NCBI GenBank assembly: GCA_015680685.1
Contig: MNCI01003605.1
Location: 556,437 to 620,436 of the forward strand
Length of the DNA: 64,000 nucleotides
Direction: 5' to 3'
DNA from: Gnetum montanum
Lineage: Eukaryota > Streptophyta > Gnetopsida > Gnetales > Gnetaceae
The translations under genes and the position numbers were made by a program. The notes under the pieces are model-generated. The model worked only from the letters and a program-made list of their open reading frames with translations. It was not told where the DNA came from and did not search any database. Of this stretch, positions 54,669-64,000 are shown one piece after another; within the stretch, counting starts at the first letter, position 1; each line of letters opens with the position of its first letter.

Positions 54669-57546
54669 ATGGCACCCAAAAAAAAAACATGCACAAGAAG
54701 GAGAACCCTCGAAACCATGGGAGAAGTGACCTAGAGTTGGAAGAAGCCAATAGGAACAAGGCCAAGAATAACAAGAGGCAACCCATGCAATGGGACCTCT
54801 TCGTAAGGACCCTAAAGTGGAATCTATTCAATAGATTCCAGAAGAAGAAGTGCCTACAGAACAATCCCAATGAGGAGAAGTGCCTAGACCCATGCCAAGG
54901 CTTGAGGTCACTCTAACTCAAGCCTACTTAGACATCATCAAATCTCGAGAGATTCAAAGATCAATTCTTCAAGAGATAAAATTTGGACCATTTTTGGAGA
55001 AATCTCCAAAGCATATCAAGACACAATTGCAAGCCTCTCCCATGTGGCTAGTCATCATGTATAATGGGGATTCATACATGGAAGACACCTATCTCTTTTG
55101 GAATAGATGAAGGCTAGGGTCCATTGTAAAAATCAAGGACATTCAAGTGTCCTACTCAATGAAGGCCATCACATATGCACTAGGGTTGCCAGACATTGAA
55201 ACATAATTGGCATAGATATCAACAAAAGGTGATCCTAAGGCAAAAAGGAAGTGGACCCAGCAATGATATGAGGTGGACCATGAGGAGTATGGTGTACTCA
55301 CAATAGCAAAGCAGATTTATTTGAAGATTAAGACCTATCACCTCAATCCAATGTTGAGGCCAAGCAAGATGACTACTTTCTCTACTCGAGCATGCACTAC
55401 TCTAAGTGGGAAATTTCCTATTAACCTTCCACAGATGATTTATTTGGAGATTAAGAAGTGTTTTAAGGAGAATAAACATGGAAGGAAGACCCTACCCTTT
55501 CCATGCCTTATTAGAAAACTTTACAAAAGAGCAAGCATCATTCACTATTCTAATGATACTCTCAGGCATGCTCCCTTGGCCTCATGGGTAGAAATCATGA
55601 AAGATAAGATGCCAACAACCACTCAAGAAGAGGATTTGTCGCCATCAGCACCCACTCAGGAAACCATACCAAAAGCCCGCACAACCCTTGAACGTCTACA
55701 AAAAAGCAAAGAATAGCTCTTGAGTGAACAATAGCAACAAGCAAGAACAAGTGGGTTGTATCCATCAATGTATCAGCTAACGATGAGTCATCTTAATGAG
55801 GTGGTCCAAATAGTAGCCAGATGGAGAGGGGTGATTTCATTTTCTCTACGCAAATAACACAAATGCCTTCAAGGTTAAATCCAAATACTTGAGAGGTGAT
55901 GATGTCATTAGCAACACATCATCTATTTCTAGAAATCTTTGGGAATGTTGCCACTTTCTCGATGAGGTTGGAGGAAGATGAAGAGGAAATTGTCTTGATA
56001 ATGCAACACCAAGGGTAGGAGACAATAGTAGAAGTGGTAAGTAACCATGTAGCTGAAGCACTAAATGCACCTACAGTGTCTATACCATATGTATCTGCAC
56101 CTCAAGACATGTGGACATTTGCAAGCATAGTCAGCAAAAAGTTGGATGTAGCTCAACATGAAAAATTATTGGAACAACTGGTAGAAATCAGGAAACCAAC
56201 TCCAAACATCTTTGATCTTCTAAAGAACATCATTAAAACCTAGTTGGAGCTGCTAAATGCAAGGTCCAGATGCATCATTTGGGGGGGGGGGGGGGGGGGG
56301 GGCANGCAACTAGAAATATCCCAAGAGAAAAATCAACACCTAGCTGTGGAGGTTGCTGAACTTCATGCCTAACTTGCAAAACAAGCAATCCTCAACCTAG
56401 TAATGACAAGAGATGAAGCTATTAAATACCTTCAAGAAAAATTTTAAAAGGTTGAGGGGGAAGAAATAATGACCATCTTCAAATAGTCCATGGCAGAATA
56501 TGTAATGCACTCAATCAAAAAGGACTTGAATTAAATGCATCAAGAAAATGAAGCATTGACCATGCAAAATCATCGCCTACAAAATGTTGATGCTCAGAGA
56601 GATCAAATGTAAGAATTCATTCATGAACAGTAAGAGAAACTTGCCAAAGTCAACACTGAACTAAGGAAATTGGCTATAGAGAACTATAATCTGTCAATCG
56701 AGGAGGTATGCACCTTGCAAAAAAAGTCTACCATCAAAATCACTGCTTAGAAGAATGAAGCTCTGAAGTTTGAGAAAGTGAAAAATCACTATTGGGACTA
56801 GGCTAGCTTGCAAAAGGAAATTAATGAAAAAAAAATCTAGATGGCAAAGTCAAAAGTGAATGAAGCCCTCCAGCAACTCCAACAAGGAAGAGAGATGTGG
56901 CAGTGCATCCTTAATGGGATTTAACACCTACAACAAAGTAGAGATCCTCTTGAAGGCATTGCAGATCAAAGAAATGATAGAGTATATGGAGTTGACCAAT
57001 CTTAGTTATGCAAAGCTGGCAATGCTGATAGCTAAATGGCCATGGTAAAAATTGGAGAAACAAGTGGCTAACTCGTATATGTTATATGAGGCCAAGTTCA
57101 AACATCACAAGCATACCAAGTAAAAACTTGAGATTTCTAACGCTGAACTTGAAGTTCTTAAAGGATGATTCACAAATCAACGATCTATCATTGAGGACCT
57201 AGCCAAATGGATGAATGACTATTAGGAGCTAAAGAACACAGTAAGAGCATTCAACACTGAACTTAAATAGTTTGCTACCTAGTTTGTTAATGCTAAGGAG
57301 TTGTTTCCAACATTCCTATGTCCTTGGGATGTGCCCATTTCAACCCACATTGGGGAAGTTACATGGATGATGCATGATCCTAGGAGTAATGAGGAGAAAA
57401 TGAAAGCACTACTAGATGCTTTTCACCTCCTACCTGAAGTTGCAGCAGCAACAGGACAACCATAGCCACCTTAACCGTTGCCAATGCATGAAGTCGGTGA
57501 AGGTCACTTGAAGCCTCAAGAATCACCACCGCCTAGGATCATTTGA
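54669..57546 (+). pseudogene. Putative plant transposon protein with coiled-coil tail
   Basis: The ATG at 54669 opens MAPKKK, then a frameshift in the A-run leads to the Lys/Asn-rich piece 54659-54916. The middle (about 54880-55720) is a globular region with the open pieces 54880-55110 and 55273-55716; blocks such as TTLSGKFPINLPQMIYLEIK and KTLPFPCLIRKLYKRASI resemble the domain annotated in plants as putative plant transposon protein (assignment from memory). From about 56030 a long Lys/Glu/Gln coiled coil follows, ending with FLCPWDV, then HDPRSNEEKMKALLDAF, and a stop at 57546. The tail matches 1-1000. It contains many stops, a run of 22 G and an N at 56305. The biochemical function is unknown; I infer a retroelement-borne gag-like or accessory protein. 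Confidence 0.6.
56281..56305. other. G22 homopolymer beside an N
   Basis: Twenty-two G in a row, then CA and N, inside a coding-type region with no other G-rich sequence. It is probably a sequencing or assembly artefact. Confidence 0.6.
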
Positions 57547-57639
57547 TCTTCTCCAACAAACTTCACATTATCAAGGAACATGTTGTCCAATTTTTGAAGA
57601 GTTATGTCATGGTGCTTATTTTTGTGTCCTAAAAACCAC

Positions 57640-58143
57640 TGTGACACCTCGTTCTCGAATGTAGTAAAAATACGAATGCCTAATTTATTATATTCATCAT
57701 GCATAATATATCAGAAATGTTATAAAAACTTAAATAATGAATTAATTAGAAAATAAATAATTGATACTAAATAATTAAGCAAGGAAAATTAAAAAATTAT
57801 ATTAATGGAAGAGAGTACTGTAATGCCCTTTTAGGTTGTCTTCCTATGCCACTTAAGCCTTAGAGGCAATCTGGCATTACCACCATAGTTAGGCTATCCT
57901 ACCAAAGGGGTGATCAATCCCTTTTTATCCTACTTCACCTAACTCTCATTACTCGCCTCTCCAAGCTTCACAACTCCATGCCTAGCACAACCTCTAATCC
58001 TAGCCTTAAATGGCATAGGTCAAACTCTTTTCCAAGGGATACATGAATAGTCATAACTCCTCACAATGAGGTAACCCTTCATTAGAAGGCTAATTACATT
58101 ATTTAAAATTGTTTCCACCCTTAACAAGGGATAGAACATTACA
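57640..58143 (-). repeat. 3' LTR of a chromovirus (Del/Tekay-like)
   Basis: On minus it starts TGTAATGTTCTATCCC and ends GGTGTCACA, the form typical of plant chromovirus LTRs. The polypurine tract (minus AAGGGGGGTGGAT) lies at 58144-58156. The minus frame 57516-57704 crosses its edge and is not a gene. Confidence 0.75.
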
Positions 58144-58159
58144 ATCCACCCCCCTTAAG

Positions 58160-59440
58160 CATCTAGCTCATCCTCAAGCGCTTCCTTGATATCCAGCTGC
58201 TCAATGGCAACTTCATCGTTACGCTCCTTAGCTTCAGTTCTCCTATTTTCCTCATTATCATCTATACAAATAAAAGATCAGAATTTATAAACATAATTTA
58301 TTACATCCATAATAAATTCAACATATCATTAAATATCTAGATGATGAAAAATTTCAGGGTAAGTATTTAAAATAAACTTCCTATTTTCTGAAGTCTGTTG
58401 ATCACAATTTGACCATTGAATAAGCACTTTGCTGATAATTTTATTTCATAATTTCTTGGTTCATTGGTCTTTAATAGCAATGGGTTTTACTTCAAAGCTG
58501 GCATTGGATCATAATGGCAAAGTATTCCAATCCACTACATATGGTACATCATTTTCATGAAATTTCTTTAGCAAGCTCACATGAAAAACTGGATGAATTT
58601 TTAAGGTTTCTAGAAGATTTAGTCAATATTCTACTTTGCCAATTATTTCAGATATTTCAAAAGTTCCACAAAATCTAGATGCTAATTTAGTATATTTTCC
58701 CAATTTAAGAGAACTTTTGGTAGGTTTTACTCTCAATAATACTTGATCACCTACTTAGAATTCTTTTTTAAGTTGATGTTGCTCTACATATCCTTTATAT
58801 TTATCTTTGGTAGCTTGCAAATTTTATTTAACCCTTGTGACAATGTTTTACATTATTTTCATTTCTTCTTCCTTCCATTTCATTCTTAAGGTTGGATCTA
58901 CCTAGGTTAATGATCTATGACAATTACTTCCATATACTACTTTGAATGGTGTTCAATGTATGGAAACATGATAATTATTATTTTAGGAAAATTCTACCAA
59001 ATGAAATTAATTCTCCCATGTTTTAGGTCTACTCCCAATGTAGCTTCATAAGATATCTTCTAATATTCTATTCACTCATTTAGTTCATCCATGAGTTTCA
59101 AAGTGATAAGCTATGCTAAATTTTAATTGCGTTCCAAGATCTTTGAAGAAATTTTTCCAGAATTTGGATATGAATTTGGGATCTCTGTTCGAAGTGATAA
59201 ATTTTCGACAACCATGTAATTGAAATATTTCTTGTATGAATTTTTTGGCTATTTCTTCTACTGTGTTTGTAGATTTCAAAGCTATAAAATGTTTCATCTT
59301 TGATAGATGATCAACTACTATGAAAATCAAGTCATTTCCTTTTTTGGTTACTAGAAATTCCACAATAAAATCCATAGTGATATCTTTCCATTTCTAGGTT
59401 GGAACTTTCAAGGATTGTAATAATCCACTAGGTTTTTGTT
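58160..59440 (-). pseudogene. Chromovirus integrase, C-terminal part
   Basis: Reading leftward from 59440: KPSGLLQSLKVP, then the core (open 59085-59375) with MDFIVEFLVTKKGNDLIFIV, VVDHLSKMKHFIAL, LHGCRKFITSNRDPKF and FWKNFFKDLGTQLKFS. The first and second catalytic Asp are present (VVDHL, SNRDPKF). Further left come a GDQVLLRVKPTK block near 58720 and HPVFHVSLLKKFHEN near 58560-58590. A worn chromodomain-like tail (KVLIQWSNC) follows near 58400. RT and gag are missing because the element is cut at 59440. Many stops. Confidence 0.8.
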
Positions 59441-61266
59441 GCGATTGAAAACATCAGTGTATGGAACATCGAGAGGTTGTTGGATGAACAGTTTAACCCC
59501 AGATCCATGCGAGGGCTGTGCTGGAGAGAAATGGAAGCGAGGTGCCCTGAACAGTCTGGTTGATCAGATAGGGACTTAATAGGTGTATCTTAACCTTTCG
59601 TAAATGCTTGTTTCAGAAGAGAGGCATGTGAAATAAATCAACAATTAATAAATATAAAGCGATGAAAGTAGTGCAAAACAACAATGATAGTAAACAAATA
59701 GCAAACAGACTTGGGTGAGAAAGTGCACTACCCCAAGGTTGCTGGTTTGATCTTTGCTGAAAGGTATACAACAGAACACACAACACAAAATAGGCACAGC
59801 TTACATAGAGCAGTATGGTCACAGATCTTTGAACTGTAAAGCCAACCAGCAAACTCAAAGCCAACCAGAGTGCTAAAAAATTGCCAACTATGCTCTCCGA
59901 AAGCCAACTTAAAAGCCAATCAGTACCCAAGCCAACCCTTTGAGCATTTTTTGTCAGGGTATTTATAGGGCTAGGAGAAAGAGAAAAATGTGGTTTGGAT
60001 GCCATGTGTCCTGGGCCCCACAAGGTGCAAACATGGTTGTACTATGTAGGTGTGCGATGCTGGAGATGAGCTTTGTTATGTTGTGACCATACTGCTGAAA
60101 CTGCATGTACTAAAATCCAGTGTGCCAACAATGCAAGCAAAATGGAGCCTATGCTCCAAAACTACGTCTTCCCTACTCTTGCAAGCAAGGTCAAGAATAG
60201 GAACAATTTTTTGGGGATTGACTAGGGGTACGCAAAATGAAGTAAACTTGCTAATTTTGTCTGCCAAAGAGATATCAAGGCTAGAGTAATCATTGCCAAC
60301 AAGTTATAGAGCTAATTGAAGATGTCTTGATGCCTCCATGCCAGTGTTGCACTACCCATGCTATTCAACATATTTGGCATAGCATAAGTAACTACTCGCT
60401 ACACTGTGCTACACTACATAGCGTAGCATAGCATAACCATCGGTCTTGACAGAAAATTTATGTAAGAGTCGAGAGTATTTATGTGAGGCTTCATTAGGCA
60501 AACAACTACAACTTTTTTCCTCTATGTTGGAAAGCCTTTGAACTTATTGAATTCACCATTGGAACATTTTTGTTGTTTTTGCATCATTGCTATGCTGTGC
60601 TATGCTATGTAGTGTAGCACAGCGTAGCAGCCAGTGTATCATGCTTCCTTGTTCAATCTACCATTTTCTACCAAGAAACCTTGCTTGAGGCTTGAGGACT
60701 AAGTGGGACACCCAGTTTTGGAGGTCGAAGTGTTGCCAAGTGCAGTCTTCTTGTTGGAGTCACTTGGCAAAAGGAGGGCCTTTTTGTTCTTTGTCCCTGT
60801 TACGTTCTTCTATGCTACATAGTGTAGCACCCTGAATTGGTGGAGCAAGTTTGCTTGACAATTGCAACATGGGAAAATTATTTTGAAGACCAACTTGTCA
60901 TCAACTTACATCTTGCATGCTTGATTAATCACTTTGAGGCTTGCTACACTACGCAACGTAGTGTAGCGTAGTAGATTTCTATGCTAGAAAACTTGCCAAA
61001 CTATTTTGCTCATCCCACACACTTTCAACAACTCCTAGCATGGTCCTTGGGTATACTACCAATCGAGTCAATTGTCCAATTGGGCAGGCTAGAGAGTCCA
61101 GTAGGCTTGTCAACTCTGGAGATAGAAAAATTTTCAAATTGTATAGTTTATCCTTGGTGCCTACACCATTCTATCAGCCCATCATGACACTACACTTATG
61201 TAAATCCTTGCCCAAACTCCAACACTCTGCTGAAGCATGAGGGTCTTGAAATTTTATGGTGTTTCA
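59440..61266 (-). repeat. Probable ~1.8-kb LTR of the element at 61267-64000
   Basis: On minus the region would start TGAAACACCATAAAATTTCA at 61266 and end TTTTCAATCGCA at 59440, giving TG...CA ends. A polypurine-type AAATAGGGGCTAG lies just outside the start (61267-61279), and a TATA box CTATAAATACCCTG lies near 59955-59968. It cuts the chromovirus integrase cleanly, and a same-strand integrase follows at 63020. The 136-codon minus frame 59613-60023 starts upstream of that TATA box and runs on through R/U5-like leader sequence. No second LTR is in the window to confirm the call. Confidence 0.5.
60395..60972. repeat. Dispersed GCTACACTACRTAGYGTAGC palindromes
   Basis: Four clusters of a self-complementary motif occur: CTACACTACATAGCGTAGCA near 60410, CTATGTAGTGTAGCACAGCG near 60605, TATGCTACATAGTGTAGCAC at 60811-60830 and GCTACACTACGCAACGTAGT near 60943. 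A weaker GCATAGCATA pair lies near 60376. They sit in what would be U3 of the proposed LTR. Confidence 0.75.
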
Positions 61267-61334
61267 CTAGCCCCTATTTGTCGATGTCTGGAGGATTTTC
61301 CCAAGATACATCGACAACGAATATGAAACACCAT
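61256..61334. other. Interrupted inverted repeat at the LTR/internal junction
   Basis: The outer arms ATGGTGTTTCA (61256-61266) and TGAAACACCAT (61324-61334) and the inner arms TGTCGATGT (61279-61287) and ACATCGACA (61308-61316) are perfect. The outer left arm is the proposed LTR terminus. Confidence 0.8.
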
Positions 61335-62680
61335 GAAGGACAAGATGCCAACATCGCTCTTCAATGGTCGCTCAGATGTCTCTTTGTTGTGCTTGGGAGT
61401 ATCAGGGTAGTCATGTAGGGAAAGGGGAAAAGGATGGATTTAAGGGGATAAGTTCATGAAAGGGAAAGATGTAACATAGTGTAGTCCCTCGTCAGAGTGC
61501 TTATGAGGGAGTTGCTATGCATGGGCATCTTTCTTTTGCTAGCTTCTAACCTCTTGTTGGAATGCTTAGAGATGGTCATTATGAAACATTTGGTATGAAA
61601 TTTATTTTGGGCACACATCTTTTCTCTTTCTCTCTTTTTTTTGAGCTCTTTTTCTTTTTTACGCTTTTTCACTTCTCTTTTACTATTTAACCACGTTCAC
61701 TTGCAAACAATCTTATTATTGTAGGACAGGCATTTCCTCCCTGAGATAAGTTGTGTTACATCCATGTGGGGCTTTGACTTGCCTACAGGTGCTTCCCATG
61801 CAGCGAGCTACGTTACACGTGTCATGGACTTTGCAATTGAGCATGTGGGAGAGCTTTATATGCATCAAGTAAGCTCATAAAAGAGATGTGAAGTAGGAAA
61901 CTGCAAGTGTCAGAAATGAAGTGCAGAAGGTTAAGAGGGAGGGTAAAATGTGCACTCCCAAGTAGCCAAGCTAGTCAAAATAGTTACCTCAGAATGATGT
62001 AGTGTCTTTTCCTCCTGGCGAAATGCATCTCTGACCGATGCCATCTCAACCTGTATCCTACAAACATAATAGAAAGTGAACTAGAAAAACATAACCATGA
62101 AATGAGGTAAGGGCTAAATCCCACTTACTTTAAACATTGCTAAAGTAGAAAGCATTGTTGTTGAAGCATGCAACGTCCAAACCAGGAAGGCCAACAACGG
62201 TTCTAGTAGTGGAAAACTGAAAGGGTTGGCATTGAGGAGGCTAAGATTTGCAACGATGTGAGTACTCAGGAGTCCCCACCTAGGGGAAACATCATGTAGT
62301 TTAGCTATAAGCTAAGAAACCTAGTAGCTGAACATCTTTTGAGCTCGGATGATGGTGGGGGCTAGAGGGTGGTAACAATGTGCCTAGGCCACAATAGTGC
62401 TAGGACTCTAGCAACAGATGCTAACAATGAGAGCTACTGCCAAGGTGACGGGCTATGGTAGTGGTAGCTCCAAAAGGTTAGCAAGATCTCAAATGGCATC
62501 TCCAGAGGATTAGCAAGATGCCAGGGGCAATGGCATTGCATATGTTCCAGAGGGTGTTTTCTTATCATCGTGAACTACATTTTGGAACTACAATGTCCCA
62601 CCCCATGTTGGCACTGTACATGCTCGTTTATTTGTGGGATCATGGATGTGAGCAGAGAGCATTGTGCCGTGAACCTAGTT
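61267..62680 (-). other. Long 3' untranslated region of the Tat-like element
   Basis: No gene is recognised. It contains a CT/T-rich stretch near 61620-61680; the minus frame 61454-61672 that crosses it is low-complexity. It lies between integrase and the proposed LTR of the same strand. Confidence 0.4.
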
Positions 62681-63010
62681 TAAGGTCTTGGTAGCCCATT
62701 AGATGTACTGGTTTAAGGTCCCAGCAGACTGCAATGTGCTAGTTTAAGGTCCTAGTAGACCGCTGTGCTAGTTTAAGGTCCTAGCAAATCTTTGTGCTAG
62801 TTTATCATCATAGCAGATAGTGGAAGGACTAGTTTAAGGTCGAAGCAGATCATCTATGCCAGTTTTACATCATAGTAGACACCCTTTGCTAGTTTTACGT
62901 CATAGCAGATGGTCTATGCTAGTTTATATTCATAGCAGACTATCTGTGCCATTTTATAGCCATAGCGGACTATCTATGCTAGTTCATAATCATAGCAGAC
63001 TATCTTTGCT
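62681..63010. repeat. ~32-bp minisatellite, about 11 units
   Basis: Degenerate units of the form TGCTAGTTTAAGGTCCTAGC plus AGAC and a short variable end repeat head to tail. Rightward units shift from AAGGTC to ATCATCATAG or ATATTCATAG, so two subfamilies are visible. Confidence 0.9.
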
Positions 63011-63019
63011 TACCTCACT

Positions 63020-64000
63020 TTTGCATTAGACATAGTATGGCTTGAGGTACAAGTGGTTCATGGGATCTGCAAACTCTTTGCCATCCATGTCTGCCAGTTT
63101 GAAGGCACCATTCTAATAGGCTTTTGTGATAATGAATTGACCTTCCTTGTTTGCTAAGAACTTGTTTACATGCTCATGAACAACTTTCACAACTAGGTCC
63201 CCTTTTTTGATTGGCAATCAATGTAGATTAGGATGATGCTTTTTTCACTGCTTGTCTTGGTACCATTCAATACGATAAAGTGTTTGATCATGCTCCTCCT
63301 TTATGGAGTTGAGGTCAATGATCCTTGACTCATTGTTCTAGGCCTCATTCAAAATGCTCGAAAATATCATCTGAAGTGATGATACCTACAATTCAAGAGG
63401 TAACACTACTTCAGATCTGTAGACTAGGCTATAAGGAGTCTTACCTATGGCTGTTCTGCACATCATATTGTAAGCCCACAACACGTAGAGGATTTACTCG
63501 TCCCATCACCTCTTACTATTGCTAAACATCCTTTTGAGCAAGTTGATAATGGCCTTTCTTGTTGCCTTCACCAGACCGTTTTCCTGCGGGTAGTATGGCA
63601 ACGAAAAGGATTTCTTGATGCCAAGGTTGCTACAAAAGGTTTTGGTTTCCGCACTACTAAAATGTGGCCCATTTTCTATCAAAATAGTCATGGGAAGACC
63701 AAACCTTATTAGTATGTTGTCCAAGATAAAGTTGCAAACCTGTTGAGATGTAGTTTTCCTAAGGGGTATAGCCTCTACCCACTTTGTGAAGTACTTGGTG
63801 GTGGTGATGATGAAGCTCTGTCCTGTGGAAGACTTAGGTGTGATGGGTCCTATGATATTTAGCCCCCATCATTGGAATGGCCACGTAATCTATGTAGGAT
63901 GCAACTTAGTAGGTGAAACATGTATAAGATTTGCATGATGTTGGCATGTATCACACATCCTAACTTTAGCAAGGAAATCTCATTCCATGCAAGCATAGTA
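63020..64000 (-). pseudogene. Tat/Ogre-like integrase, cut by the window edge
   Basis: Reading leftward from 64000: a zinc-motif part MCDTCQHHAN near 63950, then IIGPITPKSSTGQSFIITTT and KYFTKWVEAIPLRKTTSQQV near 63760-63860. The core continues in 63506-63724: ILIRFGLPMTILIENGPHFS, then YYPQENGLVKATRKAIINLL. The first Asp position reads TTTKYFTKW, the second reads IENGPHF in place of ISDNG, and the Glu position reads NGLVKATR, so all three catalytic acids appear lost. The C-terminal part ends DMDGKEFADPMNHLYLKPYY near 63025. It belongs to a different gypsy lineage from the 3-54 kb elements. Confidence 0.75.

Noticed and set aside
59613-60023. 136-codon minus frame with hydrophobic segments, a candidate membrane protein
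   Set aside because: It starts upstream of a TATA box on the same strand and runs through leader-like LTR sequence. No homology is recognised, so it is better explained as part of an LTR.
62681-63010. CRISPR-like array of short repeats
   Set aside because: The units are degenerate and head to tail, without unique spacers of constant length, and the context is a plant nuclear retroelement.

Overview
The window reads as nuclear DNA of a seed plant with a very repeat-rich genome. It shows large, heavily mutated Ty3/gypsy and Ty1/copia LTR retrotransposons, a plant desiccation-related protein gene, a leucine-rich-repeat receptor pseudogene and wide gene-poor spacing. The size and decay of the elements would fit a gymnosperm, but nothing here proves the lineage. 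I saw no tRNA, rRNA or CRISPR locus. Only one gene looks intact: an apparently intronless, GC-rich PCC13-62-type ferritin-like protein at 38264-39325 (+). Everything else is mobile-element remains, simple repeats or unassigned sequence.

Layout. 1-3110 holds the 3' end of a retroelement with a coiled-coil ORF and its LTR, a second LTR piece and a copia reverse-transcriptase fossil. 3116-16338 is a three-LTR array (LTR, internal, LTR, internal, LTR) flanked by the 5-bp duplication ATCAT; both internals carry gag-protease but have lost RT, RNase H and integrase. 17913-37544 is a minus-strand gypsy element split by a plus-strand relative (24507-34565). 37545-39865 holds the intact gene and its flanks. 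39866-43107 holds an LRR pseudogene, a three-copy 170-bp tandem repeat and a copia gag. 43108-44889 is a truncated gypsy 3' part. 44895-54212 is another complete minus-strand gypsy element, with TSD TACCA and very unequal LTRs. 54669-57546 is a decayed ORF of putative plant transposon protein type with a coiled-coil tail that matches 1-1000. 57640-59440 is a chromovirus 3' fragment (minus). 59440-64000 is interpreted as the 3' part (about 1.8 kb LTR, long 3' region, integrase) of a Tat-like minus-strand element that runs off the window.

The gypsy elements at 3-54 kb share a plan: TGATG...CATCA-type LTR ends, a primer-binding site of TTGGCACCRTTGCCGGGGACT type (I recall this as tRNA-Asp-like, as in Athila), gag, a retropepsin, RT-RNase H, integrase, then about 2 kb of shared non-coding sequence before the 3' LTR. 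They are best placed in the Athila/Tat side of Ty3/gypsy. Nearly all reading frames carry stops and frameshifts, so none should be autonomous now. The most unusual points are the TSD-bounded triple-LTR array, the nested insertion without a visible TSD, the conserved 3' block with repeated polypurine-like motifs, and U3 regions built from family-specific palindromic motif arrays. Single N characters hide assembly gaps of unknown size; at least two of them remove coding sequence.
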